Assembly (NCBI RefSeq): GCF_014201115.1
Contig: NZ_JACHDO010000001.1
Location: forward strand, 5,208,001-5,272,000
Length of the DNA stretch: 64,000 nt
Direction: 5' to 3'
Source of the DNA: Nocardiopsis metallicus
GTDB taxonomy: Bacteria > Actinomycetota > Actinomycetes > Streptosporangiales > Streptosporangiaceae
Every line of letters starts with the position of its first letter. The stretch's first letter is position 1. Made by a program: the position numbers and the translations under genes. The notes beneath the pieces were generated by a model. The model did not search any database, was not told where the DNA came from, and saw nothing but the letters and a program-made list of their open reading frames with translations. Of this stretch, positions 17,419-24,593 are shown one piece after another.

Positions 17419-17934
17419 CTAGGTGTCGGTCGGGTCGGTTCCCTGGATGCGGTGGCCGAGCAGCCGCAGGAGTTCACGGCGGGTGGGTGCGGTGATGCGC
17501 TCCCAACGGTCGCCCTCGCCCGCCCAGTTGAAGGGGCGCCGGGCCACGTAGATCTCGTGGGGAGCGACGCCCTCGATGGTCAGGTTCCAGTGCTTGTAGA
17601 GCAGCGGACACAGGACGTGCTCCGGGACCGGCAGCTCTGCCTCCACAGGCGGGCTCTCCTGTGGGGCCACTGGCAGGCTCGCCCCGTCACCGCCCACCGC
17701 CCGGACCGCACGGGGCGGGTTGGGGTACTCGGAGATGGCCTCGTCGATCAGCAGGGTCGCCAACTCCGCGTCGTTCTCTTCACGGGCCAGGCGCAACGCT
17801 TCCCGGATCAGAGGCAGTCGACCACGCAGGGTGTGGGAGTGCCACTCGGCCAGCTGGGAGGGGTTCAAGTACGCGGGCGATTGAAGGGCTTCGTCGATGA
17901 CGGTGAGCAGGTCATCGGTGTAGATGTCCGGCAT
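17419..17934 (-). CDS. Hypothetical protein, second gene of a two-gene unit
   Basis: 171 residues. The ATG overlaps the upstream gene's stop as TGATG, so the two are coupled. The N-terminal half is helical (YTDDLLTVIDEALQSPAYL, REALRLAREENDAELATLL), then a proline/glutamate-rich linker. A C-terminal part reads LLYKHWNLTIEGVAPHEIYVARRPFNWAG and is beta-like. I do not recognise the family. Such proteins occur near RsbW-like and HTH genes of actinomycetes, but the function is unknown. Confidence 0.6.
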   Translation of the reverse strand: MPDIYTDDLLTVIDEALQSPAYLNPSQLAEWHSHTLRGRLPLIREALRLAREENDAELATLLIDEAISEYPNPPRAVRAVGGDGASLPVAPQESPPVEAELPVPEHVLCPLLYKHWNLTIEGVAPHEIYVARRPFNWAGEGDRWERITAPTRRELLRLLGHRIQGTDPTDT

Positions 17935-18194
17935 CAGGCCGCCACCCCCAACCGCCGCAATCCAGCGAGCACAGCCTGGAGCACGTCCAAGGGTGCGGTA
18001 TCCAACGGCCGCCGAGGCGACGGGATCAGCGGAGGCCGAGCTGTGCGGAAGGGTCGCGTCTCAGAGTGGATGCGAGGGTTGGCGGCGAAGGCACGCACAC
18101 GCCCGGCCCTACGGGGGCGGCGACGGCCGCGCAGGATCTCGGTAGCGCGGTAGCGCACATAGGCCAGCTCAGACAGGTTCAAGCAACGCGGCAT
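17934..18194 (-). CDS. Short basic hypothetical protein, first gene of a two-gene unit
   Basis: 86 residues, strongly basic (ILRGRRRPRRAGRVR), with a hydrophobic C-terminal helix (PLDVLQAVLAGLRRLGVAA). It is divergent from the HTH regulator at 18416 across about 220 bases and coupled by a TGATG overlap to the next gene. No family recognised; coding status rests on the coupling and codon composition. Confidence 0.45.
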   Translation of the reverse strand: MPRCLNLSELAYVRYRATEILRGRRRPRRAGRVRAFAANPRIHSETRPFRTARPPLIPSPRRPLDTAPLDVLQAVLAGLRRLGVAA

Positions 18195-18311
18195 AGCGCG
18201 GCTCCTGGTGTTCGTGTGCCGGATGGGAGATCCAGCGCTCCTGGTGAGACACCATGGTCACCCACTGCGCACAGAAACGCAAGATGCGTTCTAAAAAGCA
18301 TGCGACAATTT

Positions 18312-18321
18312 CTAGCGCTAG
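18312..18321. promoter_or_regulatory. 10-base perfect palindrome in a divergent promoter region
   Basis: CTAGCGCTAG lies in an AT-richer patch about 95 bases upstream of the chosen HTH regulator start and about 120 from the divergent hypothetical gene. It could be an operator for the adjacent HTH protein. Only the symmetry and location support this. Confidence 0.3.
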
Positions 18322-18415
18322 TAGCTATCCAGGAGGCAAGGTGCGTGGAATGTCTGGAAATTCGCCACGGAGCGTAAGCTCAGCAGGTCAGCATCGACAC
18401 AAGGAGGGTGACGAG

Positions 18416-19273
18416 GTGGCCTCCAGTCCCACACTCCGCCGACGCCGACTGGCCCGGCAGCTTCTCCGACTCCGGGAGGAGGCCGGGCTCACCGCCAAGC
18501 AGGCCGCGGCCGAGGCGAAGAGGAAAGCCCCGGACAAGTCGTGGTTCGAAGCGAAGATCACCCGAATCGAAACCAGGAAGATCCTGAAGGTCCGGGACGC
18601 CGACCTCCAAGTCCTCCTTGACGTATACGGGGTTACCGACCTGGAGCAACGCGAGGCCTACCGCCGTCTCGCCCGTGAGGCGGCCAACAGTGGCTGGTGG
18701 TACGGGTACCGGGACATCCTTGGCGCTGGCACCTACATCGACTTGGAGAGCGAAGCAAGCCGCATTCGCACCTACCAGGTTCAACACCTGCCCGGCCTAC
18801 TTCAGACCGAGTCCTACGCCCGTGCCATGATCCGGGCGGGCGGGGTGACCTCCGAAGAGGAAATCGACCGCCGGGTCGAGGTGCGCATCATGCGCCAGCA
18901 CCTACTGTCCCGCTCTGATGCCCCGCGGTTGTGGGCGATCATCGACGAGACCGCTTTCCGTAAACTCCCTCGGGAAGTGGCCGCTGACCAGATCCGTCAT
19001 CTCGTCGCTGTACAGAAGCCATCGCTTCGGGTGCAGGTGCTCCCGGATGAGGTAGGGCCACACGCAGGGATGGATGGCAGCTTCGTGGTCCTAGATTTCG
19101 AGTCGGACCCATCTGCGGTGTACGCCGAGCAGGTAGGCGGAGGCGGCCTGCTTGTTGAGGACCCCGAGCAGATTACGATCTACGAGACCGTCCTCGACCA
19201 TGTCCAGGCCTCGGCCCTCAGTGTTGCGGACTCCCGGACATGGCTTGAGGATCGGCTCAGCCAGCTCGACTAG
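18416..19273 (+). CDS. Helix-turn-helix regulator with DUF5753 (Scr1-type)
   Basis: 285 residues from GTG 18416, chosen because AAGGAGG lies 8 bases upstream and family members begin just before the TLRRRRLARQLLRLREEAGL helix. A GTG at 18341 behind AGGAGG is an in-frame alternative that would add 25 residues. Residues 1-75 form an XRE-type HTH. The rest is the DUF5753 domain: YQVQHLPGLLQTESYARAM, LWAIIDETAFRKL, VLPDEVGPHAGMDGSFVVLDF, VYAEQVGGG. These regulators almost always sit next to a DUF397 gene, as here. The pair behaves like a toxin-antitoxin or regulator-partner system in streptomycete development studies. Confidence 0.92.
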   Translation: MASSPTLRRRRLARQLLRLREEAGLTAKQAAAEAKRKAPDKSWFEAKITRIETRKILKVRDADLQVLLDVYGVTDLEQREAYRRLAREAANSGWWYGYRDILGAGTYIDLESEASRIRTYQVQHLPGLLQTESYARAMIRAGGVTSEEEIDRRVEVRIMRQHLLSRSDAPRLWAIIDETAFRKLPREVAADQIRHLVAVQKPSLRVQVLPDEVGPHAGMDGSFVVLDFESDPSAVYAEQVGGGGLLVEDPEQITIYETVLDHVQASALSVADSRTWLEDRLSQLD

Positions 19274-19281
19274 AGGACACC

Positions 19282-19476
19282 ATGTTCACCAGCAGCAGCG
19301 AATCCCACCTGCACTTCCGCAAGTCGTCCTACAGCAGCGCCCGCGGCCAGGACTGTGTCGAGGTCGCCGATGCCCCCGGAGTGTCTGCGGTTCGCGATAC
19401 CCAGAACAGGGAGGCCGGGCACTTGGCATTCCCCTCGACGGAGTGGGCTGCGCTTCTGCGCACGAGCGCTCGCTAG
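19282..19476 (+). CDS. DUF397 protein, partner of the HTH regulator
   Basis: 64 residues starting 8 bases after the regulator stop. It has the DUF397 signature: FRKSSYSSARGQDCVEVAD, VRDTQNREAGHLAFPSTEWAALL. The family (Scr2-like) consists of small proteins that bind or antagonise the paired DUF5753 regulator. A clear terminator follows. Length and layout are normal for the family. Confidence 0.95.
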   Translation: MFTSSSESHLHFRKSSYSSARGQDCVEVADAPGVSAVRDTQNREAGHLAFPSTEWAALLRTSAR

Positions 19477-19490
19477 GCGGAGACGCAGAA

Positions 19491-19518
19491 GGCCCCGACC
19501 GGCAAATGGGTCGGGGCC
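19491..19518 (+). terminator. Intrinsic terminator after the DUF397 gene
   Basis: Perfect 10-base GC-rich arms (19491-19500 and 19509-19518) with an 8-base loop, followed by TTTG, 14 bases after the stop codon. Confidence 0.85.
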
Positions 19519-19668
19519 TTTGCAATGCTCACCAGAAGCATTATCCCGGCGTCACTGTACCCCGGGCTGCCCGGGGCATGACTGATCCCCCAGAGCGCCG
19601 TCGGTGAACTCGCACAGATCCCTTACCGGATCGGCTGCCAGGTGACACCGGAGCCCTCGCTCGCGGCC

Positions 19669-19722
19669 GGGCTCCCTGCGTTGTGTGGATTCCTCGGGTT
19701 CCCCACACAACGCAGGGAACCC
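19669..19722. repeat. Long inverted repeat (about 20-base arms) upstream of the APH-like gene
   Basis: Arms 19669-19688 and 19703-19722 pair with 16 contiguous matches (19673-19688 with 19703-19718) and one mismatch beyond, around a 14-base loop. It ends about 90 bases before the APH-like start. It may be a terminator, an attenuator or a remnant of a mobile-element end; no T-run follows. Confidence 0.6.
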
Positions 19723-19811
19723 AGGAGAACCAGCGACACAGCTTCCCGCCGGACGAGGCTTTCTCACAGGGCTCGGCCCTACCCTGGTCGATCCCGGTAT
19801 CGTTCCTCCGC

Positions 19812-20792
19812 ATGACCGAGATCGAGATCACCGCGGATCTCATCCGCGACCTGCTGCAGGACCAGCACCCGGACCTGGCCGGGTTTCCCCTCCGAGAAGT
19901 CGAGGGCGGGTGGGGTAACCAGATGTGGCGCCTCGGGGACGAGCTGGCCGTGCGGATCCAGCGCATGGACACCGACCCCGCCCCCCAGCTCAAGGAGCGC
20001 CGGTGGCTCCCTCCGCTCGCTCCGCGCCTGCCGCTACCGGTCCCCGTCCCCGTGCGTAATGGCGCACCCTCCGAGCGCTTCCCCAAGTTGTGGACGGTCA
20101 TGACGTGGGTGCCGGGCCTGCCGCTGGACCGCGGGTCCATCGCCCGCGGCGAGCACGCGGCCGCCACCCTGGCGGCGTTCCTCCGGGCGCTGCACGTGGC
20201 GGCGCCCGCCGACGCCCCGGTCGACACGGGCCGCGGCACGCATCCCAAGGACTGCACGGAAGGCTTCGAGCATTTCTTCCACTCCGTCGACGCTGACGCG
20301 ATCGGCTCCGACGCCGCCGACGTCCGGGCCGTCTGGGACGACGCCGTCGCGGCCCCAGCATGGGAGGGGTCTCCGGTCTGGGTACACGGCGACCTGCATC
20401 CCGCGAACGTCGTCGTCGCGGACGGGACGCTGGCGGGTGTCGTCGACTTCGGCGACCTGTTCGTCGGCGACCCGGCGGTGGACCTGTCGGCCGCCTGGGT
20501 GCTGCTGCCCGCGGGCGTGGCCGCACGCTTCTTCGCCGCGTATGCGGAGGCCGATGAGGCGACGGTCCGGCGCGCCCGAGGGCTGGCCGCAATGAAGAGC
20601 CTCTTCCTGATGCTGATGGGCCAGAACGGGGACCGCGGCCTGCCCGGCGGCAAACCGGCGTGGGGCCCGGCGGGGCGGGCGGCGCTCGACCGGGTGCTTG
20701 AACGAGCCGCTGCCCCGCGAGACCGGCGACCTACCGCAACGGCTGTCGCAGCGCTCCAAAACGGGGTGCGGGGCGGGCGTCGAGAGGTCTAG
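19812..20792 (+). CDS. APH-fold phosphotransferase (aminoglycoside phosphotransferase family)
   Basis: 326 residues from ATG 19812. There is no strong ribosome-binding site, so the start is provisional; the upstream open frame covers the inverted repeat and is unlikely to be translated. The catalytic loop HGDLHPANVV (residues about 192-201) and metal-binding DFGD (about 212) are intact. VRIQRM holds a likely nucleotide-binding segment of the N-lobe, and WVPGLPLDRG is typical of the interlobe region. Members phosphorylate aminoglycosides, macrolides, homoserine, choline or other small molecules. Nothing in the neighbourhood identifies the substrate; an exporter gene follows 32 bases downstream, so a detoxification pair is possible. 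Confidence 0.85.
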   Translation: MTEIEITADLIRDLLQDQHPDLAGFPLREVEGGWGNQMWRLGDELAVRIQRMDTDPAPQLKERRWLPPLAPRLPLPVPVPVRNGAPSERFPKLWTVMTWVPGLPLDRGSIARGEHAAATLAAFLRALHVAAPADAPVDTGRGTHPKDCTEGFEHFFHSVDADAIGSDAADVRAVWDDAVAAPAWEGSPVWVHGDLHPANVVVADGTLAGVVDFGDLFVGDPAVDLSAAWVLLPAGVAARFFAAYAEADEATVRRARGLAAMKSLFLMLMGQNGDRGLPGGKPAWGPAGRAALDRVLERAAAPRDRRPTATAVAALQNGVRGGRREV

Positions 20793-20824
20793 GGTTCCGG
20801 CGACGCCAACGGAAGGTGCGCCCT

Positions 20825-22060
20825 ATGCGGCTGGGGCCGGAGTTCGGACGGATCTGGTTGGGGAACGCCTCCTCGAACCTGGCGGACGGCGTCACCTTCG
20901 TCGCGCTGCCACTGCTGGCCGCGATGGTCACGCAGAACCCGCTGGCCGTGGCCGGGCTGACCGTGGCCTACACCGTTCCCCGGGTGCTGGCCGTGCTGGG
21001 GATCGGGGTGCTCGTGGACCGGGCGGACCGGCGGCGGCTCCTGTACCTGTCGAACTTCTCGCGGGCCGTGGTCTTCGGTCTGCTCACCGTTCTGGTCGCG
21101 TTGGACCTGGCCTCGCTGGTCGTGCTGTACCTGGTGTTCGCCGTGATGGGCGTGGTCGAGACGGTCTCGGACAGTTCGGCCTTCGCGGTGCTGCCGCAGG
21201 CCGTGCGTCCGCAGGGGCTGGACAGGGCGAACTCACGGATCGCCGGAACACAGATCGTGGTGGACGAGTTCGTGGGGCCACCGCTGGGCGGCTTCCTTTT
21301 CGCGGCCGCCGCTTTGGCGCCGAGTGCGGTGAACACGCTCGCCTTCCTCGCGGCGGGCGTCGCCTACTACTCGCTGCGGGGTGACTACCGGCAGGCTGAA
21401 GGCCCACGGGAGAGCGTTCTCTCCGAGGTGCGCGAGGGCGCGGTGTGGGTGTGGCGCAGCCCGGTGGTCCGGACGCTGGTGGTGATCAGCGCCCTCGCGA
21501 GTGTGGCGTACATGATCCCCTTCTCGTACCTGGTGCTGTACTCGGGACAGGTACTGGGGCTGGGACCCACCGGGTACGGGCTGCTCCTGTCGGCCTCGGC
21601 GGTGGGCGGGCTGGTGGGTGCGTGGATCGCGGAGAGGGTCCGCGCGCGGTGGGGCTACCACCGCTCGATCACCGGCGCGCTGCTCACCGGAGCCCTGGCG
21701 TTCGCGGCGGTGCCGCTGACCGACCACGCGGGGGTGGTCGCGGTGCTGCTCGCCGTCTACGTCGGCCATGCGGTGGTGTGGAACGTGCTGGCCGCCTCGG
21801 TACGGCAGAAGGCCACCCCGGCCCGGTTGATGGGCCGGGCCGGGTCGGTGAACCGTCTGTTGGGGATGTCCGGGCTGGCGCTCGGCGCACTCATGGGCGG
21901 CACGCTGGCCTCGGTGTTCGGGCTGCGGCCGCCGTTCCTGGTGGCAGGCGCCCTGTTCCTGGTCGCGGTGGCGGTGTGCGTGCTTGCGGGGCCGCGGTTC
22001 CGGGCGTGGGAGGCGGAGCAGGAGTCGGGGGAGCCAGCCGCGGAGGGCGAGGAACGCTAG
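20825..22060 (+). CDS. MFS transporter, MFS_3/EntS-like exporter
   Basis: 411 residues from ATG 20825, with GGAAGG 8 bases upstream. About 12 membrane segments; the loop after helix 2 reads GIGVLVDRADRRRLLYLSN, the MFS motif A (here VDRADRRR). LPQAVRPQGLDRANSRIAGTQIVVDEFVGPPLGG is characteristic of the MFS_3 exporters. It likely exports a drug or siderophore-like compound, but the substrate is unknown. It follows the APH-like gene closely and ends in a 4-base overlap with the convergent SUFU gene. Confidence 0.9.
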   Translation: MRLGPEFGRIWLGNASSNLADGVTFVALPLLAAMVTQNPLAVAGLTVAYTVPRVLAVLGIGVLVDRADRRRLLYLSNFSRAVVFGLLTVLVALDLASLVVLYLVFAVMGVVETVSDSSAFAVLPQAVRPQGLDRANSRIAGTQIVVDEFVGPPLGGFLFAAAALAPSAVNTLAFLAAGVAYYSLRGDYRQAEGPRESVLSEVREGAVWVWRSPVVRTLVVISALASVAYMIPFSYLVLYSGQVLGLGPTGYGLLLSASAVGGLVGAWIAERVRARWGYHRSITGALLTGALAFAAVPLTDHAGVVAVLLAVYVGHAVVWNVLAASVRQKATPARLMGRAGSVNRLLGMSGLALGALMGGTLASVFGLRPPFLVAGALFLVAVAVCVLAGPRFRAWEAEQESGEPAAEGEER

Positions 22061-22659
22061 AGGCGGATGGTCTCGCGGTTCGGATCGGTGAGCATCTTCG
22101 GGTCGCGGTCGCGCAGCAGGGCGATGATCGGCGCGACCGTGTCGGCCTGCTGGGCGTACTCGCCCTCCTCGGCCATGAGCCCCACCACCTGGAAGAACAG
22201 CACGAGGCCGTTGTCGGTGTCCAGGATGCGCATGTCCGCGTCGGGGACGATCGCGAGTGAGGTCATGTCGCCGTTCGACTTCTCACCGCCCAGCGGGGAC
22301 GGGGTGATGATCCAGTGCCCGACGTCGAGCTGGGCACCGGCGACGTACTGTCCGGCCAGGGCGTGCAGGACGCGGAGGATCCACGCGGGCACGGTCTCGT
22401 CGCCGTCCTCGCGCGGGATGCGGCAGGAGAACTCGAACCCGGCTCCGGAGACGCGCTTCTCCTCGCTGGTCTTCTCCCCCAGCTCGGTGAGGCCGAAGGT
22501 GACCAGCAGCCAGTGCCCCTCCATCGGGTAGGCGAGCACGCCGTCGATGCCCTGCTCGGAGTCGCTCGGCGGGAACTGGATGGTCAGCGGCTGCACGTCC
22601 GGGTAGTGCTGCGCCCACCCCTCGTAGATCTGGGTGAGTCCGGGCAGCAGTTCCAGCAT
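22057..22659 (-). CDS. Suppressor-of-fused (SUFU) domain protein
   Basis: About 200 residues from ATG 22659, chosen for GGAGAG 7 bases upstream. The SUFU-domain signature is visible: LLVTFGLTELGEK, FEFSCRIPRE, PAWILRVLHALAGQYV, and LDTDNGLVLFFQVVGLMAEE. Bacterial members are widespread, cytoplasmic and of unknown biochemical role; some act as immunity-type proteins in toxin systems. There is no toxin gene next to it. It is convergent with the MFS gene and divergent from the RiPP precursor genes. Confidence 0.85.
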   Translation of the reverse strand: MLELLPGLTQIYEGWAQHYPDVQPLTIQFPPSDSEQGIDGVLAYPMEGHWLLVTFGLTELGEKTSEEKRVSGAGFEFSCRIPREDGDETVPAWILRVLHALAGQYVAGAQLDVGHWIITPSPLGGEKSNGDMTSLAIVPDADMRILDTDNGLVLFFQVVGLMAEEGEYAQQADTVAPIIALLRDRDPKMLTDPNRETIRL

Positions 22660-22978
22660 CGTGCGCTCTCCAGGTTCGGCGTCGGTGCGCCCTGACCGGC
22701 GCACCTCAGTCAGTACACCTCAGAGGATATGCGGCCGGTGACCGCGGGATTCCAGACGGGCCCGCAGGTGACGGAGAGCAGCGGATGAGTTCGGGCTCTG
22801 GTTCCTTTTGGCATCAGGACCCACACGGGTTTCCCGATGTTCATCGTGTTAAACGGAAGAGAACCGGAGGCCACACCAGCAAAAAGGTTCAATACAACCT
22901 CTATCGACCTGCGCGGTCACATGTTATTTTCTTCCCGCCCGGGGGATCCGATTGGAAGATACAAACGAAGAGGCCACC
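22660..22978 (+). promoter_or_regulatory. Intergenic region upstream of the RiPP precursor genes
   Basis: No credible gene is visible in these 319 bases. The part nearest the precursor (about 22840-22945) is clearly less GC-rich than the surroundings and is the likely promoter region for the RiPP cluster and possibly the divergent SUFU gene. I could not assign convincing -35/-10 hexamers. Confidence 0.4.
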
Positions 22979-23161
22979 ATGCCCCATTCGACGGCACCCG
23001 AGATCGACCTGCCCGAGCTGAACTTCGACGACATGGAGGTGATGAGCGTCCGCGAGGCGGTCGCCGTCCCGGAGACCGGAGCCACCAGCGGCTCCAGCTC
23101 CTGCACCTCCACCTCGTGCTGCGGCTCCAGCAGCTGCTGCTCCGGCGGCTCCTGCGGCTGA
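22979..23161 (+). CDS. Thiopeptide-type RiPP precursor peptide 1
   Basis: 60 residues from ATG 22979 (GAAGAGG ribosome-binding site). An acidic leader of about 35 residues contains LPELNFDDMEVMSVREAVAV and ends PETGA, closely resembling leaders of lactazole-type and other thiopeptides (helical VREAVALPE.GA end). The remaining 25 residues consist only of Ser (11), Cys (6), Gly (5) and Thr (3), including SSSCTSTSCCGSSSCC. Such a core is suited to azole formation on Cys/Ser/Thr and dehydration of Ser. It differs from precursor 2 in the core by one residue (Gly56 here, Ser there). Cleavage after ETGA is inferred. Confidence 0.92.
   Translation: MPHSTAPEIDLPELNFDDMEVMSVREAVAVPETGATSGSSSCTSTSCCGSSSCCSGGSCG
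23021..23142 (+). repeat. 122-base direct repeat, copy 1 (precursor 1)
   Basis: Identical base for base to 23398-23519. It covers the second half of the leader and most of the core, whereas the 5' and extreme 3' ends of the two genes differ. Confidence 0.97.
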
Positions 23162-23355
23162 CGGAGTTCTCCGCGGACTCCGTACGAGTCCCTCGCCAGC
23201 ACGGGACCAAGCCACACTTCATCCCCGATCCACCATCCCCCAAACCCCGAAATCGGAACTCGCGCATAACCCCCAGGGCATGGCGCGAATTCCCCGGCTG
23301 TGCGATGGAGCGTTTCGCACAGGAATCCCCCGACAAACTGAAAAGAAGGTGCCCC

Positions 23356-23538
23356 ATGGCGGTCCAGGAATCCCCCACGATCGAACTCCCCGACCTCAAC
23401 TTCGACGACATGGAGGTGATGAGCGTCCGCGAGGCGGTCGCCGTCCCGGAGACCGGAGCCACCAGCGGCTCCAGCTCCTGCACCTCCACCTCGTGCTGCG
23501 GCTCCAGCAGCTGCTGCTCGTCGGGTTCGTGCGGCTGA
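23356..23538 (+). CDS. Thiopeptide-type RiPP precursor peptide 2
   Basis: 60 residues from ATG 23356, with AGAAGG 6-7 bases upstream. From residue 15 to 55 it equals precursor 1. The first 14 residues differ (MAVQESPTIELPDL), and residue 56 is Ser instead of Gly. Leader boundary and core layout are as in precursor 1. It lies 194 bases downstream of precursor 1 and 86 bases upstream of the ABC ATPase gene, so it is probably in the same transcript. Two precursors would yield two congeners differing only near the C-terminal tail, or the same product if the tail is removed. Confidence 0.92.
   Translation: MAVQESPTIELPDLNFDDMEVMSVREAVAVPETGATSGSSSCTSTSCCGSSSCCSSGSCG
23398..23519 (+). repeat. 122-base direct repeat, copy 2 (precursor 2)
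   Basis: Exact match to 23021-23142, showing recent duplication or gene conversion of the precursor gene. Confidence 0.97.
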
Positions 23539-23553
23539 CGCGCTGATCGAGGG

Positions 23554-23573
23554 CGGCCCTCTCGCCGGGGCCG
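23554..23573 (+). terminator. Weak hairpin between precursor 2 and the ABC genes
   Basis: CGGCCC (23554-23559) pairs with GGGCCG (23568-23573) over an 8-base loop, 15 bases after the stop. It may act as an attenuator that keeps precursor expression above that of the enzymes. No T-run; low certainty. Confidence 0.3.
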
Positions 23574-23624
23574 TCCTCCCCACCCCCTGCCCTACCCCCC
23601 GAAGAAGCACGACGAGGGCCGCAC

Positions 23625-24593
23625 GTGTACGCGATCAACGCCACGGACATCACCAAGGACTACGGGAAGGGAGAGGTGCTCCACGGCATCTCCTACCGAG
23701 TGCCCACCGGACAGATCGCCGCTCTGCTCGGCCCCAACGGGGCGGGCAAGACGACGCTGATCGAGATCCTGGAGGGCCACCGGGGACGCACCTCGGGACA
23801 GGTGGAGGTGCTCGGCCTCGACCCCGGCAACCGCCGCGACTTCGCCGAACTCCGCACGCGCATGAGCGTGGTCCTGCAGCAGACCATGCTGGAGCCGGGC
23901 CTGTCGGTCCGCGACATCCTGCGCCGCCACGCCTCCTACTACCCGGACCCGCTCGGTGTGGACGAGGCCCTGGAACAGGTGGAGCTCACCGAGAAGAGGT
24001 CCGCCCTGGTCAAATCGCTCTCCGACGGTCAGCGACGCCGACTGGACCTGGCCCTGGCGCTGACCGGCCGACCGGAACTCCTCTTCCTCGACGAGCCCAC
24101 CACCGGACTGGACCCCGTCTCGCGCCGCCGGATCCGCGCCCTGGTCTCCGGTCTGCGCGAGTGCGGCACGACCGTCGTGCTGACCTCGCACGACCTCACC
24201 GAAGTGCAGGAGCTCGCCGACCGCGTGGACGTCATCCGCGACGGCGCCTTCATCGCCTCCGGCACCCCGGACGACCTGGTCCGGGGCTCGGCGGCGTTCA
24301 CGGTGGTGGAGTTCGCCGCGCCCGAGGGGGTCGACGGCCGACTGCCCGAGGGCGCGGAACTGGTCAACGGGCGGGCGCGCATCCTCACCGACGACCAGGA
24401 CGCGGTGGTCGAGCGGGTGCAGGCCTGGGCCCGGGACGAGGGCACCCGGATCAGCGGCCTGACGATCGTGCCGCCCAGCCTGGACGACGCCTACGTGGCG
24501 ATGTTGGAGAACGGCCCGGCCTCGAACAGCGCGAGCACGAACGGCGCGGCCCCGAACGAAGCAGCCACGAGCAAGGCGGGCAAGAGCGAATGA
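23625..24593 (+). CDS. ABC transporter ATP-binding protein of the RiPP cluster
   Basis: 322 residues from GTG 23625 (GAGGG upstream). Walker A is GPNGAGKTT (36-44), the signature is LSDGQRRRLDLALAL, Walker B is LLFLDEP, and the H-loop lies in VLTSHD. The C-terminal extension of about 100 residues resembles drug-exporter ATPases of the DrrA/CcmA type, ending in an Ala/Asn/Ser-rich tail. It pairs with the permease, whose ATG overlaps its stop (ATGA). The pair should export the mature peptide and give self-protection. Confidence 0.92.
   Translation: MYAINATDITKDYGKGEVLHGISYRVPTGQIAALLGPNGAGKTTLIEILEGHRGRTSGQVEVLGLDPGNRRDFAELRTRMSVVLQQTMLEPGLSVRDILRRHASYYPDPLGVDEALEQVELTEKRSALVKSLSDGQRRRLDLALALTGRPELLFLDEPTTGLDPVSRRRIRALVSGLRECGTTVVLTSHDLTEVQELADRVDVIRDGAFIASGTPDDLVRGSAAFTVVEFAAPEGVDGRLPEGAELVNGRARILTDDQDAVVERVQAWARDEGTRISGLTIVPPSLDDAYVAMLENGPASNSASTNGAAPNEAATSKAGKSE

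Noticed and set aside
22952..22978. Upstream TTG start for precursor 1, adding nine residues
   Set aside because: The ATG at 22979 has a better ribosome-binding site, and precursor 2 has the same 35-residue leader length without this extension.
23021..23519. Possible CRISPR or VNTR because of the repeated 122-base block
   Set aside because: There are only two copies, each inside a translated precursor gene with its own start and stop, and no spacer-repeat pattern.
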